Shown: positions 17,746-25,432 of the stretch, one piece after another | How positions within the stretch are numbered: the stretch's first letter is position 1 | Layout of the letters: every line of letters begins with the position of its first letter | Source of the DNA: a candidate division WOR-3 bacterium | GTDB taxonomy: Bacteria; SDB-A | DNA length: 58,839 nucleotides | Direction of reading: 5' to 3' | Assembly (NCBI GenBank): GCA_016934535.1 | Contig: JAFGSQ010000015.1 | Location: forward strand, 1-58,839 | The notes under the pieces: generated by a model | The model's input: only the letters and a program-made list of their open reading frames with translations | What the model was told of the DNA's origin: nothing | Databases searched by the model: none | Translations under genes and position numbers: made by a program

Positions 17746-19047
17746 CGAAAGCTTGAGCTCGACGGCGAAGACCGTGCCGTAATCAGGTTTTGAGCTTTCC
17801 ACGTATATTCTTCCTTCGTGCATGGTTTCTATGATTCTTTTAGAAAGCGTCAATCCCATTCCCCAGCCGTATTTTTTTGACGTGTAGCCCAGGTCGAATA
17901 CTTTTGCAGATTGTTTTTTAGTCATACCCTTTCCGTTGTCCGATATTCTGAGAACGGCTTTGCGTTTCTTGTCGTCCGTGCCCAGAGATATCGAAATTTC
18001 TCCGGTGTCTTTGTTCATTGCGTCGAGGGAATTTTTTATTATGTTCTCGATTACCCAGGAAAGAAGCTCTGCATCGCCTGTCACCGGGCAGTTCCCGACA
18101 GGATCGTAGGTGAGATTTACATTGTGTCCGAGGGTAGGCAGTCTTTTGGAAAAATATTCCACCGAATTCCTTACTATCTCGTCGAGGTTTATTGACATCA
18201 TTGTGGGAGACGTCCCTATGCGGCTGAATCTCTTGATTATGTTGTTCATCCTCAAAAGGTCGCGCTGAATGCTGTCCAAACCTTCCTCCAGTGTGGAAGG
18301 ATCTGCCCTGAAAAATTCTATCCATCCCATGATTGAAGAAAAGGGCGTCGCGAGTTGATGGGCGGTCTCTTTGGCCATTATCATCCAGACATTGTCCCTT
18401 TCCCAGTTTCTGGCGATTCTCAGGGATATCAAAAGTGTAAAAAGCAAAGCTATCAGCAGTCCCGTCTGTATCAGCGGCAGAAGGTTTATTGTTTTTAAAA
18501 AAGGCGGATTGCCGTAATGGAGGTAAGCCGCAGTCAGTCGGATTTCGCCGACTTCGACGTAAATCGGTATCGGTTCGTTTATTTTGTCCATTTTTTCGTA
18601 GATTTCAACTATCTCGAGTATGACGGGATTGTCCGTCGCGAAAATGTCTGTGGTGTCAAGTTCTTCGCTCGACACTGCGTCCGGATATATACCTATGTTC
18701 CTCCACGCTCTAGGTTTACCATCCGGTTCCGTTATGACTACAGGGATGGGTATCGAAGCTATGATCCTTTTTCCTTCGAGGAATATCTTTTCGTTGGAAG
18801 GATCCTGAGCGACCTGAGTCGTAAAAAATGTCATGAGTGAAGCGTATCCCTGAGCGACTACTTCTTCTGATTTTTTTATGTCGTTTATGACTTTCTGGGT
18901 CATCACGTAAGAGAGTATTCCGACGCCTGATATGGTTAAAAGGGTTACAAAAAGAACAAATTTGAGCCAGGGGTGTCTGAGATCGAATAAGTTGAAATTG
19001 CCGAGTGATCTCATCGAAGACTGAATTATTTTTTTTATTCTGTGCAT
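17740..19047 (-). CDS. Sensor histidine kinase
   Basis: A 435-aa membrane kinase. Membrane segments at ~30-50 and ~188-210 enclose a ~135-residue sensor region of PAS-like size with a VVITEPDGKPRAW stretch. The phosphoacceptor is H230 in the unusual H-box AHQLATPFSS, and the ATPase domain has N (ENIIKNSLDA), G1 (DNGKGM) and G2 (GWGMGLTL) boxes. There is no HAMP domain that I can see and no response regulator beside it, so it is an orphan kinase. A TATAAT box (on the minus strand) lies about 25 nt before ATG. Confidence 0.9.
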   Translation of the reverse strand: MHRIKKIIQSSMRSLGNFNLFDLRHPWLKFVLFVTLLTISGVGILSYVMTQKVINDIKKSEEVVAQGYASLMTFFTTQVAQDPSNEKIFLEGKRIIASIPIPVVITEPDGKPRAWRNIGIYPDAVSSEELDTTDIFATDNPVILEIVEIYEKMDKINEPIPIYVEVGEIRLTAAYLHYGNPPFLKTINLLPLIQTGLLIALLFTLLISLRIARNWERDNVWMIMAKETAHQLATPFSSIMGWIEFFRADPSTLEEGLDSIQRDLLRMNNIIKRFSRIGTSPTMMSINLDEIVRNSVEYFSKRLPTLGHNVNLTYDPVGNCPVTGDAELLSWVIENIIKNSLDAMNKDTGEISISLGTDDKKRKAVLRISDNGKGMTKKQSAKVFDLGYTSKKYGWGMGLTLSKRIIETMHEGRIYVESSKPDYGTVFAVELKLSS

Positions 19048-19114
19048 GTGTTGTTCATTTGTTAAAAAATTTATTATACAACGAATCCGTGTTCTTTATA
19101 AGAGCGCGAATCAG

Positions 19115-21058
19115 TCATGGACCGAGAATTCTTTTCAGTTCCAGAAATCTTTGGTCTTCGGGCCATTTAACCGAAGCTTTCATGAGTTCTCGCTTCGCCT
19201 CCTGAACGTCACCGATCGCCAGAAGCAGGTTGATTGACGCTTCGTATTTATCAGGTGAGTCACTCATCAGTCTCACCGCTTGGGCGGCTTCTTCGAATTC
19301 TCCCGTCAGAATGCAAAGGTGTGCTCTGAGGTAATAAATGTCGTCTTTGTCAGATCCCAGAGCGAGTGCTTTTTCCAGGTCAACAGAAATTTCTTTCGCT
19401 TCTTCCCTTGTTATGTCGGCGCCCAGGCAGATCATGCGGATTTTTGCCCTGTTGAGCCGGTATTGCCAGAAAGAATAATTGGCGTTGAGCGAATCGAGAA
19501 CCGGTAAAAGACGGGGAATATCTTGAGTGGAAAAAAAGAAATTCATCTGGTTTTCCCAGATGACTCTTTGGTGATTCTGAGACGCCGGTTCCGGGTCATA
19601 AATTATTCTGTAAGCTGTTTCGGGAGATTTATCGTCACCGTTAAAAAGGAAATAACAACTTTTAGGAGTGAAAACCGAAGAAAGGGATTTTGTTTTTGAA
19701 GAAGGGAAATATACAAGAGGAAGCGATTTTTCCAGACAGTAATTCATCAGCGCCCCTGCGTCGCAAAGATGACCGGAAATTTCACCAAGAGATTCAATGT
19801 ACCATTTCTCATCGAGGAGATCAGAAAAAATTAATGTCAGGTCTGTCCTTTCTCCTTGAGTAATTTTCGCGTTGAGAAGGAGAAAATACTCGTTGGTGTT
19901 TTCGCAGTACACGACAGAATTTTCCGGGATTTTTTCAAGCATAAAATTCATGTAAGAATGCGCTCCGGATGAGTTTCTTCTCTCGAGCGGAGGGTGATGG
20001 ATTAAAAAATTAAAAATTGCTGTTATTATCAGGAAAAAGCCGGCGAACCGTCTGAATTTAACAAGATCGTCTGAATGTGACGCAGTGTATGAAGCGAAAA
20101 AGTACAGAGGGATCAGATAAGCTTCAAAATCCGGACCTCTCCCTGCGTTTAGTGCGAAAACAAGAAACGCGAGAAAGAGAACCGGAATCGTCAGGGCACA
20201 GGCGCCGTTCTTTTTTAAAATTGAAATAAAACCTGCCGCCCAGAGAATGATTCCGGCGAAAGCTGAATTGAAGAGAAGATTTTTCGAAACAGTGACGACG
20301 GTTGTGAACAGGTTCTTTTGCGCCAGAAAACCTGAAAAGAAATCACCTCTGAATTCTTTCATAGTAAGCATGCCGTAAAAATTTTTGAAGTTCTCAGGAT
20401 TTCCCCAGTCAAGAGGGGGGCCGGCCTGGCTTCTGAAAAAAATAAATAAGTAAATTGAGAAACCCATAGAGAACAGAAAAATGTTTAGAAATAAAAAACG
20501 GACGTTTTTATCCTTGAAAAAGCAAAATGCCGCCGTTACGGGAAATATAATTGCGATAAGTATGCTGGCTCCCGAAAAAAGACCCAGAATGTAGCTGTAA
20601 AGAGCGAATTGCTTTCTGCTGCCGAAAACCAGAGGGAAAAAGCAAAGCCCGGCCGCGAAAAGACAGTACGTTTCTGCAACTGTGGAATAATGGAAAACGG
20701 GCATTGAAAAGCCGAAAATCAACGGAGCGCCAATGCTTGAAAGAAAAGATCTGCCGGAACGGGCCAAAAGAAACGAATAAACAAAAAGAGACAGAGATGA
20801 ATATAAAACGCTTGCAAGCACCACGGATCTTGAAGGGGAAGTGAACGATCCGAAGATAATGACCGAAATCCTTCCCATGATTGAATAAAGAGGATGTCCG
20901 GGGGAGTGAGTTATGGAAAGGGTTCTGGCGACAATGTCCATCTGGGGGGAGTCTTCCCAGAACAAACCCGGACACGAGAAGAAAAAATACGCGGAAACAG
21001 AAATAGCAAAAACAGCAAGAGGAGGAATTAACTCCAGAAAAAATCTTTTTTTACCCAT
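19115..21058 (-). CDS. GT-C type membrane glycosyltransferase-like protein (DUF2723) with helical repeats
   Basis: A 647-aa protein. The N-terminal ~380 residues hold about ten membrane segments and the DUF2723 hallmarks: a first-loop acidic motif WEDSPQ near residue 35, HSPGHPLY near 51, and DWGNPENFKNF near 218. The acidic first-loop motif is typical of lipid-linked-sugar GT-C transferases. The C-terminal ~200 residues look like TPR helices (KALALGSDKDDIYYLRAHLCILTGEFEEAA). The start directly abuts the radical SAM stop. Acceptor and sugar are unknown. Confidence 0.85.
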   Translation of the reverse strand: MGKKRFFLELIPPLAVFAISVSAYFFFSCPGLFWEDSPQMDIVARTLSITHSPGHPLYSIMGRISVIIFGSFTSPSRSVVLASVLYSSLSLFVYSFLLARSGRSFLSSIGAPLIFGFSMPVFHYSTVAETYCLFAAGLCFFPLVFGSRKQFALYSYILGLFSGASILIAIIFPVTAAFCFFKDKNVRFLFLNIFLFSMGFSIYLFIFFRSQAGPPLDWGNPENFKNFYGMLTMKEFRGDFFSGFLAQKNLFTTVVTVSKNLLFNSAFAGIILWAAGFISILKKNGACALTIPVLFLAFLVFALNAGRGPDFEAYLIPLYFFASYTASHSDDLVKFRRFAGFFLIITAIFNFLIHHPPLERRNSSGAHSYMNFMLEKIPENSVVYCENTNEYFLLLNAKITQGERTDLTLIFSDLLDEKWYIESLGEISGHLCDAGALMNYCLEKSLPLVYFPSSKTKSLSSVFTPKSCYFLFNGDDKSPETAYRIIYDPEPASQNHQRVIWENQMNFFFSTQDIPRLLPVLDSLNANYSFWQYRLNRAKIRMICLGADITREEAKEISVDLEKALALGSDKDDIYYLRAHLCILTGEFEEAAQAVRLMSDSPDKYEASINLLLAIGDVQEAKRELMKASVKWPEDQRFLELKRILGP

Positions 21059-22426
21059 TCAGCCTTTCATCATGTGAAACACGAATTTAACGTCAGATAA
21101 AAAAGAACCGGAGCTGAAAGCGTGACCGCGTCTAATTATGTTGAAAATTTTTTTCGGGTTGAGATAAAATTTTAGGTAAGCTTTTTTGAGCAGTTTTTCA
21201 AGTTCCCCTCCGGAAAAACCAGGCAGTTGAAGATTGGTGTTCTCGTAAAGGCCTTTCTCAGGTTCTCCGCTTAAAAAACCCATTTTCGAATACAATTCGT
21301 TTATTCTTGTTCCTTTATACGGCTGGAGTATGAAAAATTTGGCAAAATGAGCCTTCGACGAAATGGAATGTAATACGTTTTTTTCGACGGTTTCTTTGGT
21401 TTCTCCTGGTAGACCGAAAACGTAAAAAACCCACGTGGTCAGACCATTCTTCGAGGAAAGATATATCGCCTCTTCGTATTTTTGCATGCTGACCGTCTTT
21501 CCTATTGTCCTGTATATGCTCTCCGATGCAGTTTCGATGCCGAAACCGGCGTTGATGAAATTGGCGCTTTTCATGCAAAGAAGCAGGTCTTTGTCTATGT
21601 TTGAAGGTCTGATGCCGTTCATGAAGTAGAATTTTACAGGCAGATTTTTTTTTCTCGTCAGGTAGAGAAAATCCTCGGTCCATTCTCTGTCTCCCGTGAA
21701 ATCGTCGTCAGTTATGTGTATCTCCCTGGCTTTAAATTCCGAAACAAGATATTCGACGAGACATATAGCCCTTTCAGGAGACATTCTTCGGACTTTTCTG
21801 CCCCAGATATTCGGTGTCGAACAAAAAATACAGTTGCCTCCGCATCCTCTGCTGAAAGATACAGGTATGGCGGGAGCGTCACGGGATTCGGGCGGTTTGA
21901 ATCTTTTCCAGTCGCTGACAAGACGGTAATTAGGGAAAGGAAGAGAGTCGAGATCTTCTACCAGAGAAGCGGCCGGTGTTTCTCCGTCTTCAGTCAGCAC
22001 GCCTTCGATTCCGGACAAGTCTGAATTATCTGAAAGCCGGAGGGCTATCTCAACGGCGGCTTTTTCCCCCTCGCCCCTGACTGCGGCTCTTATTCCTTCA
22101 GTTACAGATGACATTCCGTAAGCCGAGGCGTGCGGCCCTCCGAGAATTACGGGCGGACCGTTTAATTTTTTTAAAGTCCTGGAAATGCTGCGTATTCTGG
22201 TGAAAAGAGGAGTTGTGCAGGTTGCAAAAACAGCGAGAGTGTCGTTCCGGGTGAGTTTATGAATTAATTGTTTTTTTTCCGCGAAATCCTCCTGCACGAG
22301 CTCTGTTGTGAATCCCGCATTTTCAAGAGCCGACGACAGAAAAAGGAGCCCGAGATGAGGATAAGGAATCTTTCCGGCGTAGAGCTGTTTTTGAGAAGGC
22401 GACAGAAGAAGAATTTTATTTTTCAT
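21059..22426 (-). CDS. B12-binding radical SAM protein
   Basis: A 455-aa protein with an N-terminal cobalamin-binding Rossmann-type domain (PYPHLGLLFLSSALENAG, VILGGPHAS) and a radical SAM domain with C-x3-C-x2-C in SRGCGGNCIFC near residue 195. The C-terminal region has the usual PGETKETVEK helix. Such proteins catalyse methylations or other radical chemistry with methylcobalamin. It overlaps the deacetylase by 4 nt and directly precedes the GT-C gene, so a role in modifying a lipid-linked sugar or lipid is plausible but inferred. Confidence 0.9.
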   Translation of the reverse strand: MKNKILLLSPSQKQLYAGKIPYPHLGLLFLSSALENAGFTTELVQEDFAEKKQLIHKLTRNDTLAVFATCTTPLFTRIRSISRTLKKLNGPPVILGGPHASAYGMSSVTEGIRAAVRGEGEKAAVEIALRLSDNSDLSGIEGVLTEDGETPAASLVEDLDSLPFPNYRLVSDWKRFKPPESRDAPAIPVSFSRGCGGNCIFCSTPNIWGRKVRRMSPERAICLVEYLVSEFKAREIHITDDDFTGDREWTEDFLYLTRKKNLPVKFYFMNGIRPSNIDKDLLLCMKSANFINAGFGIETASESIYRTIGKTVSMQKYEEAIYLSSKNGLTTWVFYVFGLPGETKETVEKNVLHSISSKAHFAKFFILQPYKGTRINELYSKMGFLSGEPEKGLYENTNLQLPGFSGGELEKLLKKAYLKFYLNPKKIFNIIRRGHAFSSGSFLSDVKFVFHMMKG

Positions 22427-23253
22427 GCAACCGATAATGGATTGTTTCTGCCTGGAACAGAAGATGTCCGGATTTTTCTGTATTCACCTTTGCCCCTTTC
22501 TTTCAGCGAGCTCAGAGGCAGAAAAGAGATTCCCGCATTTTTGTTTTTACGGAGTATTTTTTCGAAAAAGTATTTGTATTTTATGCCTTCGAGTTCGGCG
22601 TGAGCGCAATATACATCTCCGTCTTTGAATGCAGGATTTATAGATATTTTTGAGACCAGGCATTCGTCGAGAGTGGGAAGAGTCACAGGTATCTGCAGTG
22701 TTTTGAGGCGTGTTCCGTTTTCTGTCAAGGGATAAAAAGGCGCATTTGCCCTGACATCGCTGGCGAATTCGAAGCCGAGGGAATCTTGCATGCGAAGAAG
22801 TTCTACGGACGCTTTCCAGCCGGGAGCTCCGGAAAAAGAGGGTGAAAAACCTGTGGAGGAGATGAATTCATCAATTCCCTGTAACATGCGCTTGAAAAAA
22901 AATTTGGATTTTTCGGTGTTGAAAAATGCTATCCATCTGAAATGCGAATACCCGTGAAGGCCTATTTCGTGTCCATCCGACAGAATGCTCTCGGCTGTTT
23001 TCCTCAAACCGGACGATTGATTTCCAGAAGCCAGGTTGATGTATGAACTTTTGAGCGTAATTATTTTTTCAAGGAAATCTTTTTCTCTGAAAACTCTCAG
23101 GGCCGATACTGCGAAATCGTCAGGTCCGGTCGTAAGAAAGAAAGAAGCCTTCGCACTTTGCCGGGCGAGAGTTTTAAGGATCTCGGGGACACCGGCTTTC
23201 AGGCCGGCTTTGGTGTCGACATCAATCCGAAGGCAGCATATCTTATCATGCAT
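22423..23253 (-). CDS. ArnD-like polysaccharide deacetylase/deformylase
   Basis: A 276-aa NodB-homology protein. It opens with LRIDVDT followed by GVPEIL and ASFFLTTGPD, which closely resembles the start of ArnD (undecaprenyl-phosphate Ara4FN deformylase), and has the metal-binding HEIGLHGYSH motif near residue 95. No signal peptide, so it acts in the cytoplasm as ArnD does. The ATG is 7 nt from the 3' end of tRNA-Arg; the GGAG before it includes the tRNA discriminator base. Other arn genes are absent, so the substrate is open. Confidence 0.85.
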   Translation of the reverse strand: MHDKICCLRIDVDTKAGLKAGVPEILKTLARQSAKASFFLTTGPDDFAVSALRVFREKDFLEKIITLKSSYINLASGNQSSGLRKTAESILSDGHEIGLHGYSHFRWIAFFNTEKSKFFFKRMLQGIDEFISSTGFSPSFSGAPGWKASVELLRMQDSLGFEFASDVRANAPFYPLTENGTRLKTLQIPVTLPTLDECLVSKISINPAFKDGDVYCAHAELEGIKYKYFFEKILRKNKNAGISFLPLSSLKERGKGEYRKIRTSSVPGRNNPLSVA

Positions 23254-23260
23254 ATTTCTC

Positions 23261-23334
23261 CGTGCCCGAAAGGACTTGAACCTTCAACCTGCGGATCCGG
23301 AATCCGCCGCTCTATCCTGTTGAGCCACGGGCAC
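23261..23334 (-). tRNA. tRNA-Arg (anticodon CCG)
   Basis: On the minus strand a full cloverleaf folds: acceptor GTGCCCG/CGGGCAC, D arm GCTC/GAGC, anticodon stem GCGGA/TCCGC with loop TTCCGGA (anticodon CCG, codon CGG), T arm around GGTTCAAGTCC. Discriminator G, CCA not encoded. It sits 25 nt after the mS38-like gene and 7 nt before the deacetylase ATG, embedded in an apparent operon. Confidence 0.96.
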
Positions 23335-23359
23335 GAGTTTATTTCAGGGAAAGATTTAT

Positions 23360-23455
23360 TTACCTGATTTTCTTTTTGTGTCTGTTGAGTCTGCGTTTTT
23401 TCTTGAGTTTATGAGTGCGTATTTTTTGCAGCTTTCTTTTTCTTCCGCAGGGCAA
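23360..23455 (-). CDS. AURKAIP1/COX24-domain small ribosome-associated protein (mS38-like)
   Basis: A 31-aa very basic protein starting at TTG 23455, 4 nt after a GGAGG site: it begins LPCGRKRK (initiator read as Met), has KIRTHKLKKKRRLNRHKKK, and ends KIR. The PCGRKRK and THKxKKR pattern is that of the small bacterial proteins related to mitochondrial ribosomal protein mS38 (AURKAIP1, yeast Cox24), best known from FCB bacteria. It follows the HU gene by 15 nt. A gene this short is easily missed in annotation. Confidence 0.85.
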   Translation of the reverse strand: MPCGRKRKLQKIRTHKLKKKRRLNRHKKKIR

Positions 23456-23470
23456 AGTTCCTCCAATCAA

Positions 23471-23761
23471 TCATTTTTTTACTGATTCTTTAATAAATCT
23501 TGCCGGTTTGAATGTAGGCGCCGGATGATCCGGAATGTTCATCATCTGTTTTGTTCTGGGATTTATGGCGCTTCTTCCTTTTCTGCTTTTTACCTTGAAC
23601 ACGCCGAAGCCCCTTATCTCGACTCTTTCGTGTCTTGCTATCGTGCCGACGAGGGCGTCTATGAAGGCATTAACAATAATGCTCGTATCTTTCTTAGGAA
23701 AACCCGTGGATTCTGCCACTTCATTTATAAGATCCATTTTTGTTTTGGTTGTGTCTCTCAT
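23471..23761 (-). CDS. HU/IHF family DNA-binding protein
   Basis: A 96-aa nucleoid protein. The family pattern is clear: helices DLINEVAESTGFPKKDTSIIVNAFIDAL, the EIRGFGVF strand, then the DNA-gripping arm with RKGRSAINPRTKQMMNIPDHPAPTFKP. The NP motif in the arm that bends DNA is present. ATG 23761 has an AAGGAG site. It lies between lptE (33 nt upstream) and the mS38-like gene. Confidence 0.95.
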   Translation of the reverse strand: MRDTTKTKMDLINEVAESTGFPKKDTSIIVNAFIDALVGTIARHERVEIRGFGVFKVKSRKGRSAINPRTKQMMNIPDHPAPTFKPARFIKESVKK

Positions 23762-23793
23762 TTTTGACTCCTTTTCAAAACGTTCCGCGAAGT

Positions 23794-24288
23794 TTACCAG
23801 TTTTCTGTCATCAAAGAAATGAGGATTTTTGAAAAATCTTCATAAGCCAACTTTTTTCCGTCATCTTCAGTTTCATTATATGCAGAATATATGCCGTTTG
23901 CAATAATTACTTTGTCTTTCCAGATAGTGTCATTATCCGTATTGTTTATATAAGTCACGTTTACCGCAATGGATACTTTGTATTGTTCGATTTTCTCGTC
24001 TGATGTATATGAGAAAACCTCGTTAGTGTAAGCTGAGACTTTGAGGTGAAGAACAAGGTCGGAATCTCTTGAATCTGTGAGATGAAGTCGAGAATCTTTT
24101 ATGAAGGCGTTCCTGACAGTTTCGGTGAAGTCCTGTTCTATTCCGTACATTCCGGAAGTGTTGTCGGCCACGGGTATGGATATACTCCCGGATTTCGGAG
24201 GGAAAGTGCCTCCATGGAAAGAGTAAGAAACACAACCGGAAATTAGAAGCGTAAGCAAGAAGTAGTATTTTGACATTTTTATCATCAT
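23794..24288 (-). CDS. lptE: LptE-like LPS-assembly lipoprotein
   Basis: A 164-aa lipoprotein with lipobox LISGC (Cys19). The mature start YSFHGGTFPPKSGSISIPVADN and the later LxLKVSAYTNEVFSY match the LptE/RlpB family, the plug of the LptD outer-membrane LPS translocon. ATG 24288 or 24276 may be the start. Divergent from the thioesterase gene; the two 5' regions are 20 nt apart. Presence supports a lipopolysaccharide-type outer membrane. lptD is not in the window. Confidence 0.8.
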   Translation of the reverse strand: MMIKMSKYYFLLTLLISGCVSYSFHGGTFPPKSGSISIPVADNTSGMYGIEQDFTETVRNAFIKDSRLHLTDSRDSDLVLHLKVSAYTNEVFSYTSDEKIEQYKVSIAVNVTYINNTDNDTIWKDKVIIANGIYSAYNETEDDGKKLAYEDFSKILISLMTENW

Positions 24289-24298
24289 CCGTTATTAT
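24270..24298 (+). promoter_or_regulatory. Sigma-70-type promoter with very short leader
   Basis: TTGACA (24270-24275), 17-nt spacer, TATTAT (24293-24298); the ATG of the thioesterase is at 24309, so the expected leader is about 4 nt. No ribosome-binding site is seen. The promoter overlaps the start of the divergent lptE gene. Confidence 0.6.
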
Positions 24299-24308
24299 CA
24301 TATCTTGT

Positions 24309-24791
24309 ATGAAAAAAGTAAAGAATCCATTTCTTCTTCTAGATAACTACTGCTGTTTTGCTTGTTCTCCTCACAATCCTCACGGACTTCAACTCCAATT
24401 TTACGAAGAAGAAGGCGAAGTATTCGCTCTGTTCGACGCGAAACAGAGGTTCGAAGGATTTCCCGGAATGCTCCATGGAGGAATTGCGGGAACAATCCTG
24501 GACGAAGTGATGTTCTGGGCTTCTTTCGTAAAAATGCAAATTATGACAGTCACAATGTCCATGGAATTAAAATACAAATTACCGGTATCGCTCGACAGGG
24601 AGTATAAGGCCAGAGGAAAAGTCGTCGGAATAAAACGCCGGTCGGTAATTTGTGAATCTTCAATAGAAGACGGCGACAAAACGGTTTACTGCCTGGCCAA
24701 AGGTGTTTATTTTATTCCCGAAAAAAGAAAATTTTCCGATGCCGCCAGAATTGACGTGGATAAAGGGCCTCTTGCCGGATTTTTCAGATAG
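24309..24791 (+). CDS. PaaI-type hotdog-fold thioesterase
   Basis: A 160-aa single hotdog-domain protein, probably an acyl-CoA thioesterase. Motifs: CFACSPHNPHGLQL near the start, FPGMLHGGIAGTILDEVM (the acidic residue in the central helix is the usual catalytic one) and ELKYKLPV. ATG 24309 is chosen because the promoter lies just before it and the 13 residues of the longer frame overlap that promoter. It converges with the YigZ gene, 11 nt between stops. Substrate unknown. Confidence 0.85.
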   Translation: MKKVKNPFLLLDNYCCFACSPHNPHGLQLQFYEEEGEVFALFDAKQRFEGFPGMLHGGIAGTILDEVMFWASFVKMQIMTVTMSMELKYKLPVSLDREYKARGKVVGIKRRSVICESSIEDGDKTVYCLAKGVYFIPEKRKFSDAARIDVDKGPLAGFFR

Positions 24792-24802
24792 CCGTTTCAT
24801 AA

Positions 24803-25417
24803 TTATTCCACATATATTTCTCTTTTTCCCTTCTTCAGCGCTTGAGGGATCATATTTTTCGCTGAGGCGAAAGCTTTCGCGAAAGTTTTTTCGTCTGATT
24901 CGATCAGAGAAAAACGAGACCGTACTTTTTCAGTATAAGAGTCATCCTGGCAGTATATCCTGAATGGTCCGATTAGTTTTTTAAATTCCTCAAACTCTCT
25001 GTAATCGCAAACGATCTCGTAATCGATTACGCTGACGAGCTCTTTGAGGTGTGCGCGGGATACTGCCAGAGAGGCCGCTTTTACATAAGCTCTCGTCAAA
25101 CCTGCCGCGCCGAGTTTTATGCCTCCGAAAATCCTGCTCACGACTATGAGAGTTTCAAAAAGCGATGCCCTCTCTATGCAAGAGAGAATAGGTTTGCCGG
25201 AAGTTCCGGATGGTTCGCCGTCGTCGGAATATTTTTTTTTAGCTCCTGCGATGAATGCGAAAGGATGATGATTGGCGTTTTTAATCGCCGATTTTCGGGC
25301 GGAGAGGATTTTTTTGATGTCTTCGTCACTTTCGACGGGTGTTAGAAAAGCGATGAATCTGCTTTTCTTATCCAGCGTCTCAACCGTCGCCGAAGAAGAA
25401 GGAACGAATTTAGCCAT
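24803..25417 (-). CDS. YigZ/IMPACT family protein
   Basis: A 204-aa protein with the UPF0029 (IMPACT) signature: NANHHPFAFIAG, DDGEPSGTSGKPIL and VVSRIFGGIKLGAAGLTRAY, followed by a C-terminal ferredoxin-like domain (DUF1949). Related proteins are tied to translation stress control in eukaryotes; the bacterial role is poorly defined. Length is normal. It starts 15 nt after the ABC permease stop, so it may be the last gene of that operon. Confidence 0.93.
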   Translation of the reverse strand: MAKFVPSSSATVETLDKKSRFIAFLTPVESDEDIKKILSARKSAIKNANHHPFAFIAGAKKKYSDDGEPSGTSGKPILSCIERASLFETLIVVSRIFGGIKLGAAGLTRAYVKAASLAVSRAHLKELVSVIDYEIVCDYREFEEFKKLIGPFRIYCQDDSYTEKVRSRFSLIESDEKTFAKAFASAKNMIPQALKKGKREIYVE

Positions 25418-25432
25418 GGGTGGAAAATTCAG

